A DNA stretch of 6,472 nt from an uncultured Micrococcales bacterium (GTDB taxonomy: Bacteria; Actinomycetota; Actinomycetes; S36-B12; UBA10799), in NCBI GenBank assembly GCA_937952095.1, contig CALFYG010000225.1, positions 1 through 6,472 of the forward strand. Reading direction: 5' to 3'. Below are positions 1-5,731 of this stretch, piece by piece. The notes below the pieces were generated by a model. It did not search any database. It was given only the letters and a program-made list of their open reading frames with translations, and was not told where the DNA came from. How positions within the stretch are numbered: position 1 is the stretch's first letter; each line of letters starts with the position of its first letter. Both the position numbers and the translations under genes were made by a program.

Positions 1-2
1 TG

Positions 3-1937
3 CCCACGACCCTCACCCTGCTCGAGGCGCCGGGGGCTGTGCGCAGCACCACTCAGGACGGACGCACGCAGTTGCTCTGGAACCTGGTGCTCTACCCCCC
101 GATGGGCGACTACCAGCAGACCGCGCAGGTGCTCGTCAGCGGCGATCCGCTGGCCGTGCCCGGACTCGCGCTGCAGGTCGTGCCGGTCACCTCGGGGCAG
201 GATCCGATGCTGGGATTCACCACGGACCTGCTCGCCAAGAGCGTGGAGGGCAACGCGGAACTGGCCGATGGCCTCTCCACCATCGATGACTCTGCGACCG
301 CGCTGGCCGAGGGGGCCGGCGATCTCAGCGAGGGACTTCAGGAACTGGGTGTGGGCACTGCGACCCTCACGCAGCAGGTGAACGAATTGCTCGTGCCCGG
401 CTCCCAGGAACTGGCACGGGGTGCCGAGGATCTGGCCGACGGACAGTCCGAGGCCGCCAAGGGCGCACGTGAACTGTCCAAAGGCCAGTCGGAGGCGGCG
501 AAGGGCACGAAGTCCGCATATGAAGGCGCGCGGTCGCTGGAGGAAGGCGCGACCGCCCTCAGCGACGGGCTGCTCGACCTGTATGACGGCTTGCAGAAGC
601 TCCTGGAACCCTCTGCTCTGCCCGCTGCCCGGGACAGTTCCGACCAGTTGGCCCAAGCGATCCTGCGCCTGCGCGACGTGATCGGCACCCCGCAGGACTC
701 CGCGGCGTCCTTCCCCCCGTCACAGGCGAGTACCTTGATCTCCGCTGTGAAAGCCATTCAGCAGGTGGCCGGGATCAGTTCAGCCGGCGCCGACCGCGTG
801 GGTGGTGAACTCGATGACATCTCCAGCGCGCTCACCGCACTGTCCGCCGACAGCGCGCAGGCCGCTCTGCTGGCGGCATCCGCCCAGGCTCAGACAGCCC
901 TGGTGCACCAACAGGCGTGCATCGACGCCGTGATCCTCAACCCCGCCCAGTGCGCCTCATTACAGCAAGCGATCGACGATGCGGATGCCGCGCGGCAGAA
1001 GGCCACGGACACCGGTGTCGGAGTCGGACAACAGGCCGCCGCGGTTGGTATCCAGGCCCTGGCGGTCGAGGCGATCGCGCTGGCGCTGAAGGGCATCACT
1101 GCAGCGCTGTCCGGTGTGGATACAGCGCTCGGACAGATCTCTGTGGCACTCGTGAGCGGGAACACCGACGCACCCGGTGTCTACGAAGGTCTTGACGCAC
1201 TCACCGACGGACTGACCGCGACCATCGACGGCCTCGTGAAGCTCTCCAACGGCGCAGCGGAGTCGGCCGGGGGTGCGGATCAACTTGCGACGGGAACGCA
1301 GGACCTCACCACGGGTCTCGACGATCTCGCGCAGGGCAGCACCGACCTCGCCCGGGGCGCCAACGACCTGGCGGACGGTGCACAGCAACTGGCCGACGGC
1401 GGTGACGCCCTGGCCGACGGCACCCAGCAACAGGCCGATGGCACGGCTGCCGCGGGTGAGGCGCTCGGCCAGGTGGACTCGGGCGTCGACAGTGCCGGAC
1501 AGGGGGCGGAGGCGATCGCGGACGGCGCGGGACAACTCCAGAAAGAGGGAACGTCGCAGGTCCTCAAGTCCGTGGTGAAGGCCTCGAAGGACCCCGCCTT
1601 CGCCCGGGCCTATCTGGCCGCGAGCCAACGTCGAGCCGCCGACGCCCTGCCCTACGGCGCACCGGAGGGTGCGGCAGGCCGCGTCTCGTACATCTACACG
1701 ATGCCCGGGTCCGGAGAGACCAGTACCGGAAGCAGCCTGGCGGGGTGGGCTCTGCTCGCGGTGATCGCACTGGCGGCCGGGGCCGTCGCCTGGCGTCGGC
1801 TGCATCCGGTGACTGCAGCGGCGGCGCCCACGGATGTTCCGGACGAAGCACCCGAGGAACCCATCGAACCGGAGCCGGCCGACCCCGCCCGCGACGACGA
1901 CTGGTTCTTCCGGCCAGAGAGCGACGAGCAACAGTAG
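3..1937 (+). CDS. Membrane-anchored X-X-X-Leu-X-X-Gly heptad-repeat protein (YhgE/Pip-like), 5'-truncated
   Basis: The frame is open from the window's left edge, so the true start and any signal peptide or first membrane helix lie outside. Residue numbers below count from the GTG at 39. After a short beta-like N-terminal stretch, two blocks of Leu-x-x-Gly heptads appear at about 72-190 and 410-500, with units such as DLADG, ELSKG, DLARG and QLADG. Such heptads are known from YhgE/phage-infection-protein relatives and form long helical extracytoplasmic stalks. The Ala/Ser-rich middle holds the only two cysteines, C294 and C305, a possible disulfide. A single hydrophobic helix at about 568-588 is followed by Arg-Arg and an acidic, Pro-rich tail of about 44 residues, giving a likely C-terminal anchor. 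The protein ends 10 bases before orn, suggesting co-transcription. Its molecular function is unknown; a role at the cell envelope or in secretion is inference. Confidence 0.72.
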   Translation, partial: PTTLTLLEAPGAVRSTTQDGRTQLLWNLVLYPPMGDYQQTAQVLVSGDPLAVPGLALQVVPVTSGQDPMLGFTTDLLAKSVEGNAELADGLSTIDDSATALAEGAGDLSEGLQELGVGTATLTQQVNELLVPGSQELARGAEDLADGQSEAAKGARELSKGQSEAAKGTKSAYEGARSLEEGATALSDGLLDLYDGLQKLLEPSALPAARDSSDQLAQAILRLRDVIGTPQDSAASFPPSQASTLISAVKAIQQVAGISSAGADRVGGELDDISSALTALSADSAQAALLAASAQAQTALVHQQACIDAVILNPAQCASLQQAIDDADAARQKATDTGVGVGQQAAAVGIQALAVEAIALALKGITAALSGVDTALGQISVALVSGNTDAPGVYEGLDALTDGLTATIDGLVKLSNGAAESAGGADQLATGTQDLTTGLDDLAQGSTDLARGANDLADGAQQLADGGDALADGTQQQADGTAAAGEALGQVDSGVDSAGQGAEAIADGAGQLQKEGTSQVLKSVVKASKDPAFARAYLAASQRRAADALPYGAPEGAAGRVSYIYTMPGSGETSTGSSLAGWALLAVIALAAGAVAWRRLHPVTAAAAPTDVPDEAPEEPIEPEPADPARDDDWFFRPESDEQQ

Positions 1938-1947
1938 GCTTTGTTCG

Positions 1948-2511
1948 ATGACGAACAATCCTTCCGAGCGTCTGGTCTGGCTGGACTGCGAGATGACCGG
2001 GCTCGACCTCGAGCGCGACGAACTTGTGGAGATCGCGTGCGTCGTCACAGAGGCGGATCTCACGATCCTCGACGAGGGCGTCTCGTTCGTGATCCGGCCG
2101 TCCGCCACCGCGATGTCGCACATGCCCGACGTGGTCCAGGAGATGCACACCGCATCCGGGCTGCTGCCGGAGATCCCCGAGGGCATCACCGTGCAGGAGG
2201 CGCAGAGCAAGGTCCTCGCCTACGTGAAGTCCCACATCCCGACCGCGCGCAAGGCCCCACTGTGCGGCTCCAGCATCTACGTGGATCGCGGATTCCTCGC
2301 CAAGTACATGCCCGACCTCGACGCCTACTTGCACTATCGGGTCGTCGACGTGTCGAGCATCAAGGAACTCGTGCGCCGGTGGTACCCGAAGACCTACTAC
2401 GGCGCCCCGGCGAAGACCGGCAATCACCGGGCGCTCGGCGACACACTGGACTCGATCGCCGAACTCGCGTACTACCGCGAGGCCGTCATGGTCCCGCTAC
2501 ATCACGACTAG
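1948..2511 (+). CDS. orn: Oligoribonuclease (DEDDh 3'-5' exoribonuclease)
   Basis: Orn degrades 2-5-nt RNA fragments, including pGpG from cyclic-di-GMP turnover, to mononucleotides in the cytoplasm. It is usually a homodimer using two divalent metal ions. The 187-residue product has the normal family length. All catalytic residues are visible: D13 and E15 in the WLDCEMTGLD motif, D113 in the SSIYVDRGFL segment, and H160 with D165 in the NHRALGD segment. The conserved VVDVSSIKEL region (132-141) and the YYGAPAKTGNHRA approach to the last motif are also intact. The start at 1948 is chosen because the family begins just before the first catalytic motif; the frame is open 38 codons further upstream but that overlaps the previous gene. 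The Shine-Dalgarno is weak and the gap to the upstream stop is 10 bases, so translational coupling is likely. GC-rich codon use suggests an actinobacterium. Confidence 0.97.
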   Translation: MTNNPSERLVWLDCEMTGLDLERDELVEIACVVTEADLTILDEGVSFVIRPSATAMSHMPDVVQEMHTASGLLPEIPEGITVQEAQSKVLAYVKSHIPTARKAPLCGSSIYVDRGFLAKYMPDLDAYLHYRVVDVSSIKELVRRWYPKTYYGAPAKTGNHRALGDTLDSIAELAYYREAVMVPLHHD

Positions 2512-2519
2512 GCCGCCCG

Positions 2520-2553
2520 CCATCCGTTAGTCCCCGGCCCATCCGTTGGTCCC
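2520..2553. repeat. Two-copy direct repeat downstream of orn
   Basis: CCATCCGTTAGTCCC (2520-2534) recurs as CCATCCGTTGGTCCC (2539-2553), identical at 14 of 15 positions with a period of 19 bases. It lies 8 bases after the orn stop, in the 59-base stretch before the first phage gene. No hairpin with a T-tract is evident, so it is not an obvious terminator. Its role is unknown. Confidence 0.6.
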
Positions 2554-2570
2554 AGACGGCCGACAACCTC

Positions 2571-2813
2571 TCACGGGAGTGCCCAAGGTCCAAAGGATGC
2601 ACCGCCGACCTGGGGCTGCGCCTGGATCGCCTGCGAGCGGTTGAGACCGAGAGCGCCCTGGAAGTACAGACCGTTGTGCTTCTCGGGTGCGGTCGGGAAA
2701 CCGGAGTACAAGAAAATCTTGTCCGTGTTCAGGTCGTTGACACCTGCCAGATACTTGATCTTGAGCAGGTTGCCAAGCGAGCCAGAAGAGACATCCGAGC
2801 CTACCGTTACCAT
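2571..2813 (-). CDS. Possible major capsid protein, N-terminal part (probably truncated)
   Basis: This is an 80-codon frame starting at an ATG (2813) with a clear Shine-Dalgarno, TGAGGCA, 7 bases upstream; that site includes the TGA stop of the preceding gene. The product begins MVTVGSDVSSGSLGNL and has a conserved-looking core (LNTDKIFLYSGF, NGLYFQGALGLNRSQ) ending in GASFGPWALP. The sequence was not recognised as a specific family. Position is the main clue: in tailed phages the gene directly after the scaffold is normally the major coat protein, which is usually about 300 residues or more. The frame stops at 2571, where the sequence becomes GC-rich and orn-linked, so the gene is probably cut by a join rather than naturally short. 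Alternatively it is a complete small virion protein. The reading frame itself is well supported. Confidence 0.4.
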   Translation of the reverse strand: MVTVGSDVSSGSLGNLLKIKYLAGVNDLNTDKIFLYSGFPTAPEKHNGLYFQGALGLNRSQAIQAQPQVGGASFGPWALP

Positions 2814-2822
2814 GATTTTGCC

Positions 2823-3917
2823 TCACATTCCCTGAAGCCGGGCACGTTCGGCCCGAAAGTCTTGGAGAACACTGTTGAAATCCAGGGGATTGAAACCACT
2901 TCGATCCACCCGTGGGGCCGGAACAGGTCCACCATTGACTGGGGGTGCCGTGTTGGCGGCGATCTTCTTTTGAGCCTCGACGCGAGTCCTGTTGAGCGAG
3001 TTGATCTCGCTCACCAGACGTTGCGCCTCAGCCACCATGCGCTGAACGAGAACGGGTTCCGGGGCGTTTTCCAACGACTGGTCGTAGTGCAGGCGCGCTC
3101 CGACCGCTTCCTTGACCCACTTCTGTAGGTTCTCCGGAAGCCCACCGATGACCGGATTCAGGCGCTGCGAGACGATGCCGTTGATTCGCTGCGCCTCGGC
3201 TTGTTCAGCCGCGATCCGCGCAGCCTGCGCCTGTTGCTCGGCCTGCTTGGCCTGCCAGAACTCGTTGAACTTGGCCTGCGCCTGCTGTTCTGTGAGGAAC
3301 TGACCTTGCGGTTGGGCATTGGGTGCCGGTTGGCTGGTCATTCCTTGCGGAACGCGAGGAAGGCTTTGAAGAACGTTTGCCAGTGACTGCGGGTCGGACT
3401 GGCCCCACGCGATGATCTGATCGCGCTCCTCGATGGCCGCGCGAGCTTGCTGTTGAAGCTCGGCAAGCTGCTGCTTGAGCGTCGGAAGCTCCTGGGAGAG
3501 TTCCGCGAGTTTCGTCTGGTACTCGTTCGTGCGGTGCGCGACGAGTTGCTCGACGAAGGCGGGAACGTCCTTGGCAGGAACCTTCCCGAACTGTTCGCCC
3601 ATCTCGATCATCGGCTCGCTGTCGGGCTGTCCGATCGCTGGATTCGGATCGGCAACGGGAGCGTCGCTCGTCGGTGCGGTTTCCTGCGGAGTGGCCGACA
3701 CGAACTTGCCGGTCGAGTCGCGATCCGGAAGCGTAGCCGCGACCATCTTGGCGCGATCGGCGGCAAAGGACGCCGCGACCGATCCGATGTCAAGCGGGTT
3801 GAATGACGGAGCCGCCTCCGGAGCCGCCTGTTGCGGGGCGACTTCCGGGGCGGTCTGCGGCGCGGGGGCCGCTGCGGGTGCTGGTGCGGCGGGTGCCGCT
3901 ACGACGGTTTCGTCCAT
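2823..3917 (-). CDS. Probable phage head scaffolding-like protein with duplicated terminal motif
   Basis: The product is 364 residues from ATG 3917. A GTG directly before it (3920) would add one residue, which the numbering here includes. ATG is preferred because it overlaps the preceding gene's TGA as TGATG, a coupled start. In order: an Ala/Pro-rich disordered N-terminus (1-38); a first FNPLD helix motif (40-59); a Pro/Asp-rich linker to about 105; Gln/Glu/Ala-rich coiled-coil segments at about 128-170 and 208-250; a helical region near 260-320; and a second FNPLD motif (343-362) ending at LQGM. There is no cysteine. High helical and Gln content, low complexity and a place between portal and candidate coat gene fit a scaffolding protein that shapes the procapsid and leaves the mature head. 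The assignment rests on composition and gene order, not recognised homology. Confidence 0.6.
   Translation of the reverse strand: MDETVVAAPAAPAPAAAPAPQTAPEVAPQQAAPEAAPSFNPLDIGSVAASFAADRAKMVAATLPDRDSTGKFVSATPQETAPTSDAPVADPNPAIGQPDSEPMIEMGEQFGKVPAKDVPAFVEQLVAHRTNEYQTKLAELSQELPTLKQQLAELQQQARAAIEERDQIIAWGQSDPQSLANVLQSLPRVPQGMTSQPAPNAQPQGQFLTEQQAQAKFNEFWQAKQAEQQAQAARIAAEQAEAQRINGIVSQRLNPVIGGLPENLQKWVKEAVGARLHYDQSLENAPEPVLVQRMVAEAQRLVSEINSLNRTRVEAQKKIAANTAPPVNGGPVPAPRVDRSGFNPLDFNSVLQDFRAERARLQGM
2835..2894 (-). repeat. C-terminal copy of the scaffold FNPLD motif
   Basis: Encodes residues 343-362 of the scaffold-like protein, starting FNPLDFNSV and followed by FRAERARL. It matches the N-terminal copy at 11 of 20 residues: F, N, P, L, D, S, V, F, A, R and A in the same spacing. 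It is the last helix of the protein. In phages P22 and phi29 the coat-binding part of the scaffold is at the C-terminus, so a coat-binding role is a reasonable inference. Confidence 0.7.
3744..3803 (-). repeat. N-terminal copy of the scaffold FNPLD motif
   Basis: Encodes residues 40-59 of the scaffold-like protein, starting FNPLDIGSV and followed by FAADRAKM. It shares the spaced pattern FNPLDxxSVxxxFxAxRA with residues 343-362, about 300 residues away. The codons differ between copies (for example Leu-Asp is CTT GAC here and CTG GAT there), so the match is kept at protein level and is not a recent DNA duplication. Confidence 0.7.
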
Positions 3918-4423
3918 CACTGAGTCACCGTGTAGGCGCGGGCCGTGTGGCGCAGCGTGCCGACGAGGGTCGTGCGGTAGATGATATCGGTGTCACCAGC
4001 AGCGATACCGCCCGCAGCCGTGACGTCGGTGTTCGCGTACTCGACAAGGCACACAGCGTTTGCGCCGTCATCCGGAACGCGCTGCAAGACGAGCGTCTGC
4101 GACGCGGCTGTGACGCCGCCGTTATGGAAGAACGCCGGGGTCGTCACCGTGACGCCGGACGAGATTCGGGCGTACCCTCCACCTTCCTCGCGAATCCGCT
4201 GCGTCACGTCGAGGCCGGTGTCGATGTGCTCACCACTCGCTTCGGTGAACGCCGCCGTGAGAGGAATGCCGCCAGTCGGGTAGGTGTCCGCTGTGCCGGG
4301 GTCGATCGTCAACTCGATGTCGACTTCCACGCGCTGAAGGTTGCCGTCCTGGTACGGGTTCGACCCGACCTTTCGACGCGAGAGAACCTTGCACGTTACG
4401 TCACTTGCCGCAATATCTACCAT
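3917..4423 (-). CDS. Small beta-rich phage structural protein (168 aa)
   Basis: ATG at 4423 has a good Shine-Dalgarno (TGAGGTA, 5 bases between GAGG and ATG) that includes the TGA stop of the gene before it; its own TGA overlaps the scaffold start. The product alternates short hydrophobic strands with Thr/Gly/Asp turns, has no signal peptide and no membrane helix. Residues 33-56 contain EVDIELT, then TYPTGGIPL, closely matching EVDVTLT and TYTNGG in the product at 4729-5115, so the two look paralogous. The N-terminus reads MVDIAASDVTCKVLSRRKVG. Placement between portal and scaffold genes suggests a head-decoration, head-completion or other minor virion protein. No named family was recognised and the specific role is unknown. 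Confidence 0.6.
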   Translation of the reverse strand: MVDIAASDVTCKVLSRRKVGSNPYQDGNLQRVEVDIELTIDPGTADTYPTGGIPLTAAFTEASGEHIDTGLDVTQRIREEGGGYARISSGVTVTTPAFFHNGGVTAASQTLVLQRVPDDGANAVCLVEYANTDVTAAGGIAAGDTDIIYRTTLVGTLRHTARAYTVTQ

Positions 4424-4430
4424 GACTACC

Positions 4431-4727
4431 TCACAACCGTTCGTGTGCTACGAGTACAACCTCGACACTCTTGCTCGCGTACTCGGTGCACGCCGTCACA
4501 GTGAGGGTGCATCCGGTCTTTGATTCGGAGGCGAGCGTGAAATCTGCCGCGTCCGTTCCTTCGGGGGAAACGATCATGGCCTTGGGGGTGTTGTCGAACG
4601 AGGGCGAGTACGTCACGGCTTCGGACCCCGTGCCGCTTCCGTTCAAGGCAATCAGCACGCGGGTCGGCGGAATGCTGCGCCTGTTCGGGGTTGCGGGACT
4701 GAGAGAAGCCGTGACCGTAGTCGCCAT
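4431..4727 (-). CDS. Small beta-rich phage structural protein (98 aa)
   Basis: ATG at 4727 lies one base after the preceding stop (TGACATG), so it is probably translated by coupling; no strong Shine-Dalgarno is seen. The stop is 7 bases before the next start. The 98-residue product is rich in Thr, Ser and Val with a predicted beta-sandwich pattern. The run FDNTPKAMIVSPEG, then KTGCTLTVTAC, then KSVEVVLVAHERL, resembles the strand order of small phage fibre or lectin-like domains, in which P, TGF-type and terminal W/V-A motifs alternate. That resemblance is an impression rather than a match. Two cysteines (in GCTLTVTAC) lie in one strand region. A virion surface or decoration role is plausible; the function is unknown. 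Confidence 0.55.
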   Translation of the reverse strand: MATTVTASLSPATPNRRSIPPTRVLIALNGSGTGSEAVTYSPSFDNTPKAMIVSPEGTDAADFTLASESKTGCTLTVTACTEYASKSVEVVLVAHERL

Positions 4728-4728
4728 G

Positions 4729-5115
4729 TCAGTATCCGCGAATCCGGATGCGCGCGGTGTAGGTGCCGTCCGGAATCGACGCGCCGTCCGCCACTTCGGA
4801 GAGCGGCTCGCTTTCGACGGGGGTCGGGTAGAGACCGAACAGAACCACCTTGCGGTTCGTCAGGTCGATGTAGAACGGGAACGCGGTCTCGAAGTCCGAC
4901 GTCATCAGGTAGCCCTTGGCTTCGACGAACGTCGGTCGGATGTTGAACGGAACCGCCCACGATGCGCTGAACCCGGAGGTGTCCGCGAGTCCGCCGTTCG
5001 TGTAGGTCGACGTCGAGGCGACCATCGTCAGCGTCACGTCGACCTCTTGCGCGGATCGAAGGTATTGAGCGGTCTCACCCGAGATCGCGGAGAAGGTCAA
5101 AGTCGCGGCGGCCAT
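4729..5115 (-). CDS. Small beta-rich phage structural protein (128 aa)
   Basis: ATG at 5115 has a clear Shine-Dalgarno, TGAGGTA, with 7 bases between GAGG and ATG. This is the first gene after the 91-bp gap and may start a transcript or follow by read-through from the portal gene. The product has beta-rich segments, including ATLTFSAISG, EVDVTLT, TYTNGG, and RKVVLFGLYPTP, and ends GTYTARIRIRGY. No signal peptide, membrane helix or cysteine is present. The EVDVTLT...TYTNGG segment (residues 24-42) matches the spacing and residues of the 168-aa product two genes downstream, and both carry a Thr-Ala-Arg near the C-terminus. A minor head or decoration protein is the best guess from context. The gene stops one base before the next start. 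Confidence 0.6.
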   Translation of the reverse strand: MAAATLTFSAISGETAQYLRSAQEVDVTLTMVASTSTYTNGGLADTSGFSASWAVPFNIRPTFVEAKGYLMTSDFETAFPFYIDLTNRKVVLFGLYPTPVESEPLSEVADGASIPDGTYTARIRIRGY

Positions 5116-5206
5116 AGCCGTACCTCAAGTTTGGGTTTACTGAGCATTTTATGACCAAGCATGGTCATCGTTTGTACAAAAGAGGAACAAGTCAACAGGA
5201 AAATCG
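5116..5206 (-). promoter_or_regulatory. Intergenic regulatory region with two palindromes
   Basis: This is the only sizeable gap in the phage cluster (91 bases). It holds an inverted repeat with 7-bp perfect arms and a 4-base loop (ATGACCA-AGCA-TGGTCAT, 5151-5168) and, 2 bases on, a perfect 10-bp palindrome TTTGTACAAA (5171-5180). A TAAAAT hexamer on the - strand (5146-5151) could be a -10 element, and TTGACT (5190-5195) resembles a -35, but their spacing is far too long to pair. The palindromes could be an operator or an RNA hairpin ahead of the small structural genes. There is no T-tract to make a classical terminator. Confidence 0.4.
5151..5168. repeat. Perfect 7-bp inverted repeat, 4-base loop
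   Basis: ATGACCA (5151-5157), loop AGCA, TGGTCAT (5162-5168). It lies 36 bases upstream of the start at 5115, between the candidate -10-like hexamer and the palindrome at 5171-5180. Candidate operator or RNA hairpin. Confidence 0.6.
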
Positions 5207-5638
5207 TCATCCAGGATTACCTCCTGGATCACGATTCGGGTTTGGCGCTCGCGAGAACCCTTGTGTTCCCTTGCTCTCGCCACCACCCTGCGGCGCACCG
5301 GGTCTATTGGTCTCGGCGGATGCCTGCACCGGGTCTTTGCGACCGGGCTTGCTCGCCTGTTCCTGCGCCATCGCTTGCGCCTGAGCCGCCATCGCCTGCT
5401 GCTGAAGGATGAGGCCGAAGCGGTCGAGGGCTTCGGTAAGGCGCAGTTCGAGGTGCGGGTCGTTCATGAGGCGACCGCGATACTGATCGGTCTGCATGAA
5501 CGAACGGATGACCGAGAAGCACACATCCGCATCGTCCTGGACGCGCGGGACGATCGACTCTCCGGCGACGAGGCGAGCGAGGATCTCCTTCGCATTCTCG
5601 CGCGGAGCTTCCAACTCTTCCCACGTCGTCGTCATGTC
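5207..5638 (-). CDS. Probable phage portal protein, C-terminal fragment
   Basis: About 143 codons of a gene whose 5' part is missing: the frame runs on upstream into unrelated cellular fragments. The recognisable part begins near TTTWEELEAPRENAKEI and continues with ESIVPRVQDDADVCFSVI, RSFMQTDQYRGRL and NDPHLELRLTEALDRFGLIL. It then enters a Gln/Ala/Met-rich helix (QQQAMAAQAQAMAQEQ) and a Pro/Gly/Asn-rich disordered tail ending DPGGNPG. A helical body with a flexible low-complexity tail is typical of portal C-termini. The portal-before-scaffold-before-coat order in tailed phages supports the call. Portal proteins form the 12-subunit ring through which DNA enters the head. The alternative is another minor head protein. 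The exact left limit is uncertain by about 10 bases. Confidence 0.5.
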   Translation of the reverse strand, partial: DMTTTWEELEAPRENAKEILARLVAGESIVPRVQDDADVCFSVIRSFMQTDQYRGRLMNDPHLELRLTEALDRFGLILQQQAMAAQAQAMAQEQASKPGRKDPVQASAETNRPGAPQGGGESKGTQGFSRAPNPNRDPGGNPG

Positions 5639-5728
5639 GCCCTTGCCGATGTCGTGGAGGAGCGTGCCCAGCAGCAGCAGGTCGGGCCGCGAGACGCGGT
5701 CGACCAGCGCGGCGGCGTTGGCGGTGGT
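5639..5728 (-). pseudogene. glnD: Fragment of GlnD-type HD domain (PII uridylyl-removing enzyme)
   Basis: About 30 codons read TTANAAALVDRVSRPD, then LLLLGTLLHDIGKG. The RPDLLLLGTLLHDIGKG signature with its His-Asp metal pair is characteristic of the first HD-domain motif of GlnD, the bifunctional uridylyltransferase/uridylyl-removing enzyme that senses glutamine. The conserved continuation (PGDH) is absent: the next residues belong to the phage protein. Everything else of GlnD (over 700 residues) is missing. The wording fits actinobacterial GlnD, so it might come from the same source as the left part of the window, but this is a guess. It cannot be functional here. HD-GYP phosphodiesterase is less likely because the preceding RPDLLLL context is not typical of it. 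Confidence 0.6.
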
Positions 5729-5731
5729 GAA

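Noticed and set aside
960..2210. 416-codon open frame on the - strand
   Set aside because: It is antisense to the heptad protein and orn, which are clearly coding; the translation is Arg/Gly/His-rich with no recognisable motif. High GC makes such frames common.
1564..2427. 287-codon open frame on the - strand
   Set aside because: Antisense to orn, whose catalytic residues are all in place; Arg/Pro-rich shadow.
2505..2570. Read-through extension of the 80-aa phage frame past its TGA
   Set aside because: The extension adds only about 20 Gly/Pro/Arg-rich codons before another stop, in DNA that belongs to the GC-rich orn side.
1941..3128. 395-codon open frame on the + strand
   Set aside because: It overlaps orn in a different frame, crosses the A/B seam and then runs antisense to the phage genes; no domain is visible.
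3803..4504. 233-codon open frame on the + strand
   Set aside because: Antisense to the scaffold and 168-aa genes, which have good ribosome-binding sites and coupled starts.
5146..5195. A sigma70-type promoter (TTGACT with TAAAAT or TACAAA)
   Set aside because: The spacings are wrong: about 38 bases to TAAAAT and 13 to TACAAA. Only the isolated hexamers resemble consensus.
2512..5206. A prophage inserted beside orn
   Set aside because: No integrase, attachment-site repeat or tRNA is present, and the right flank is made of several unrelated short gene fragments rather than the continuation of the actinobacterial chromosome.
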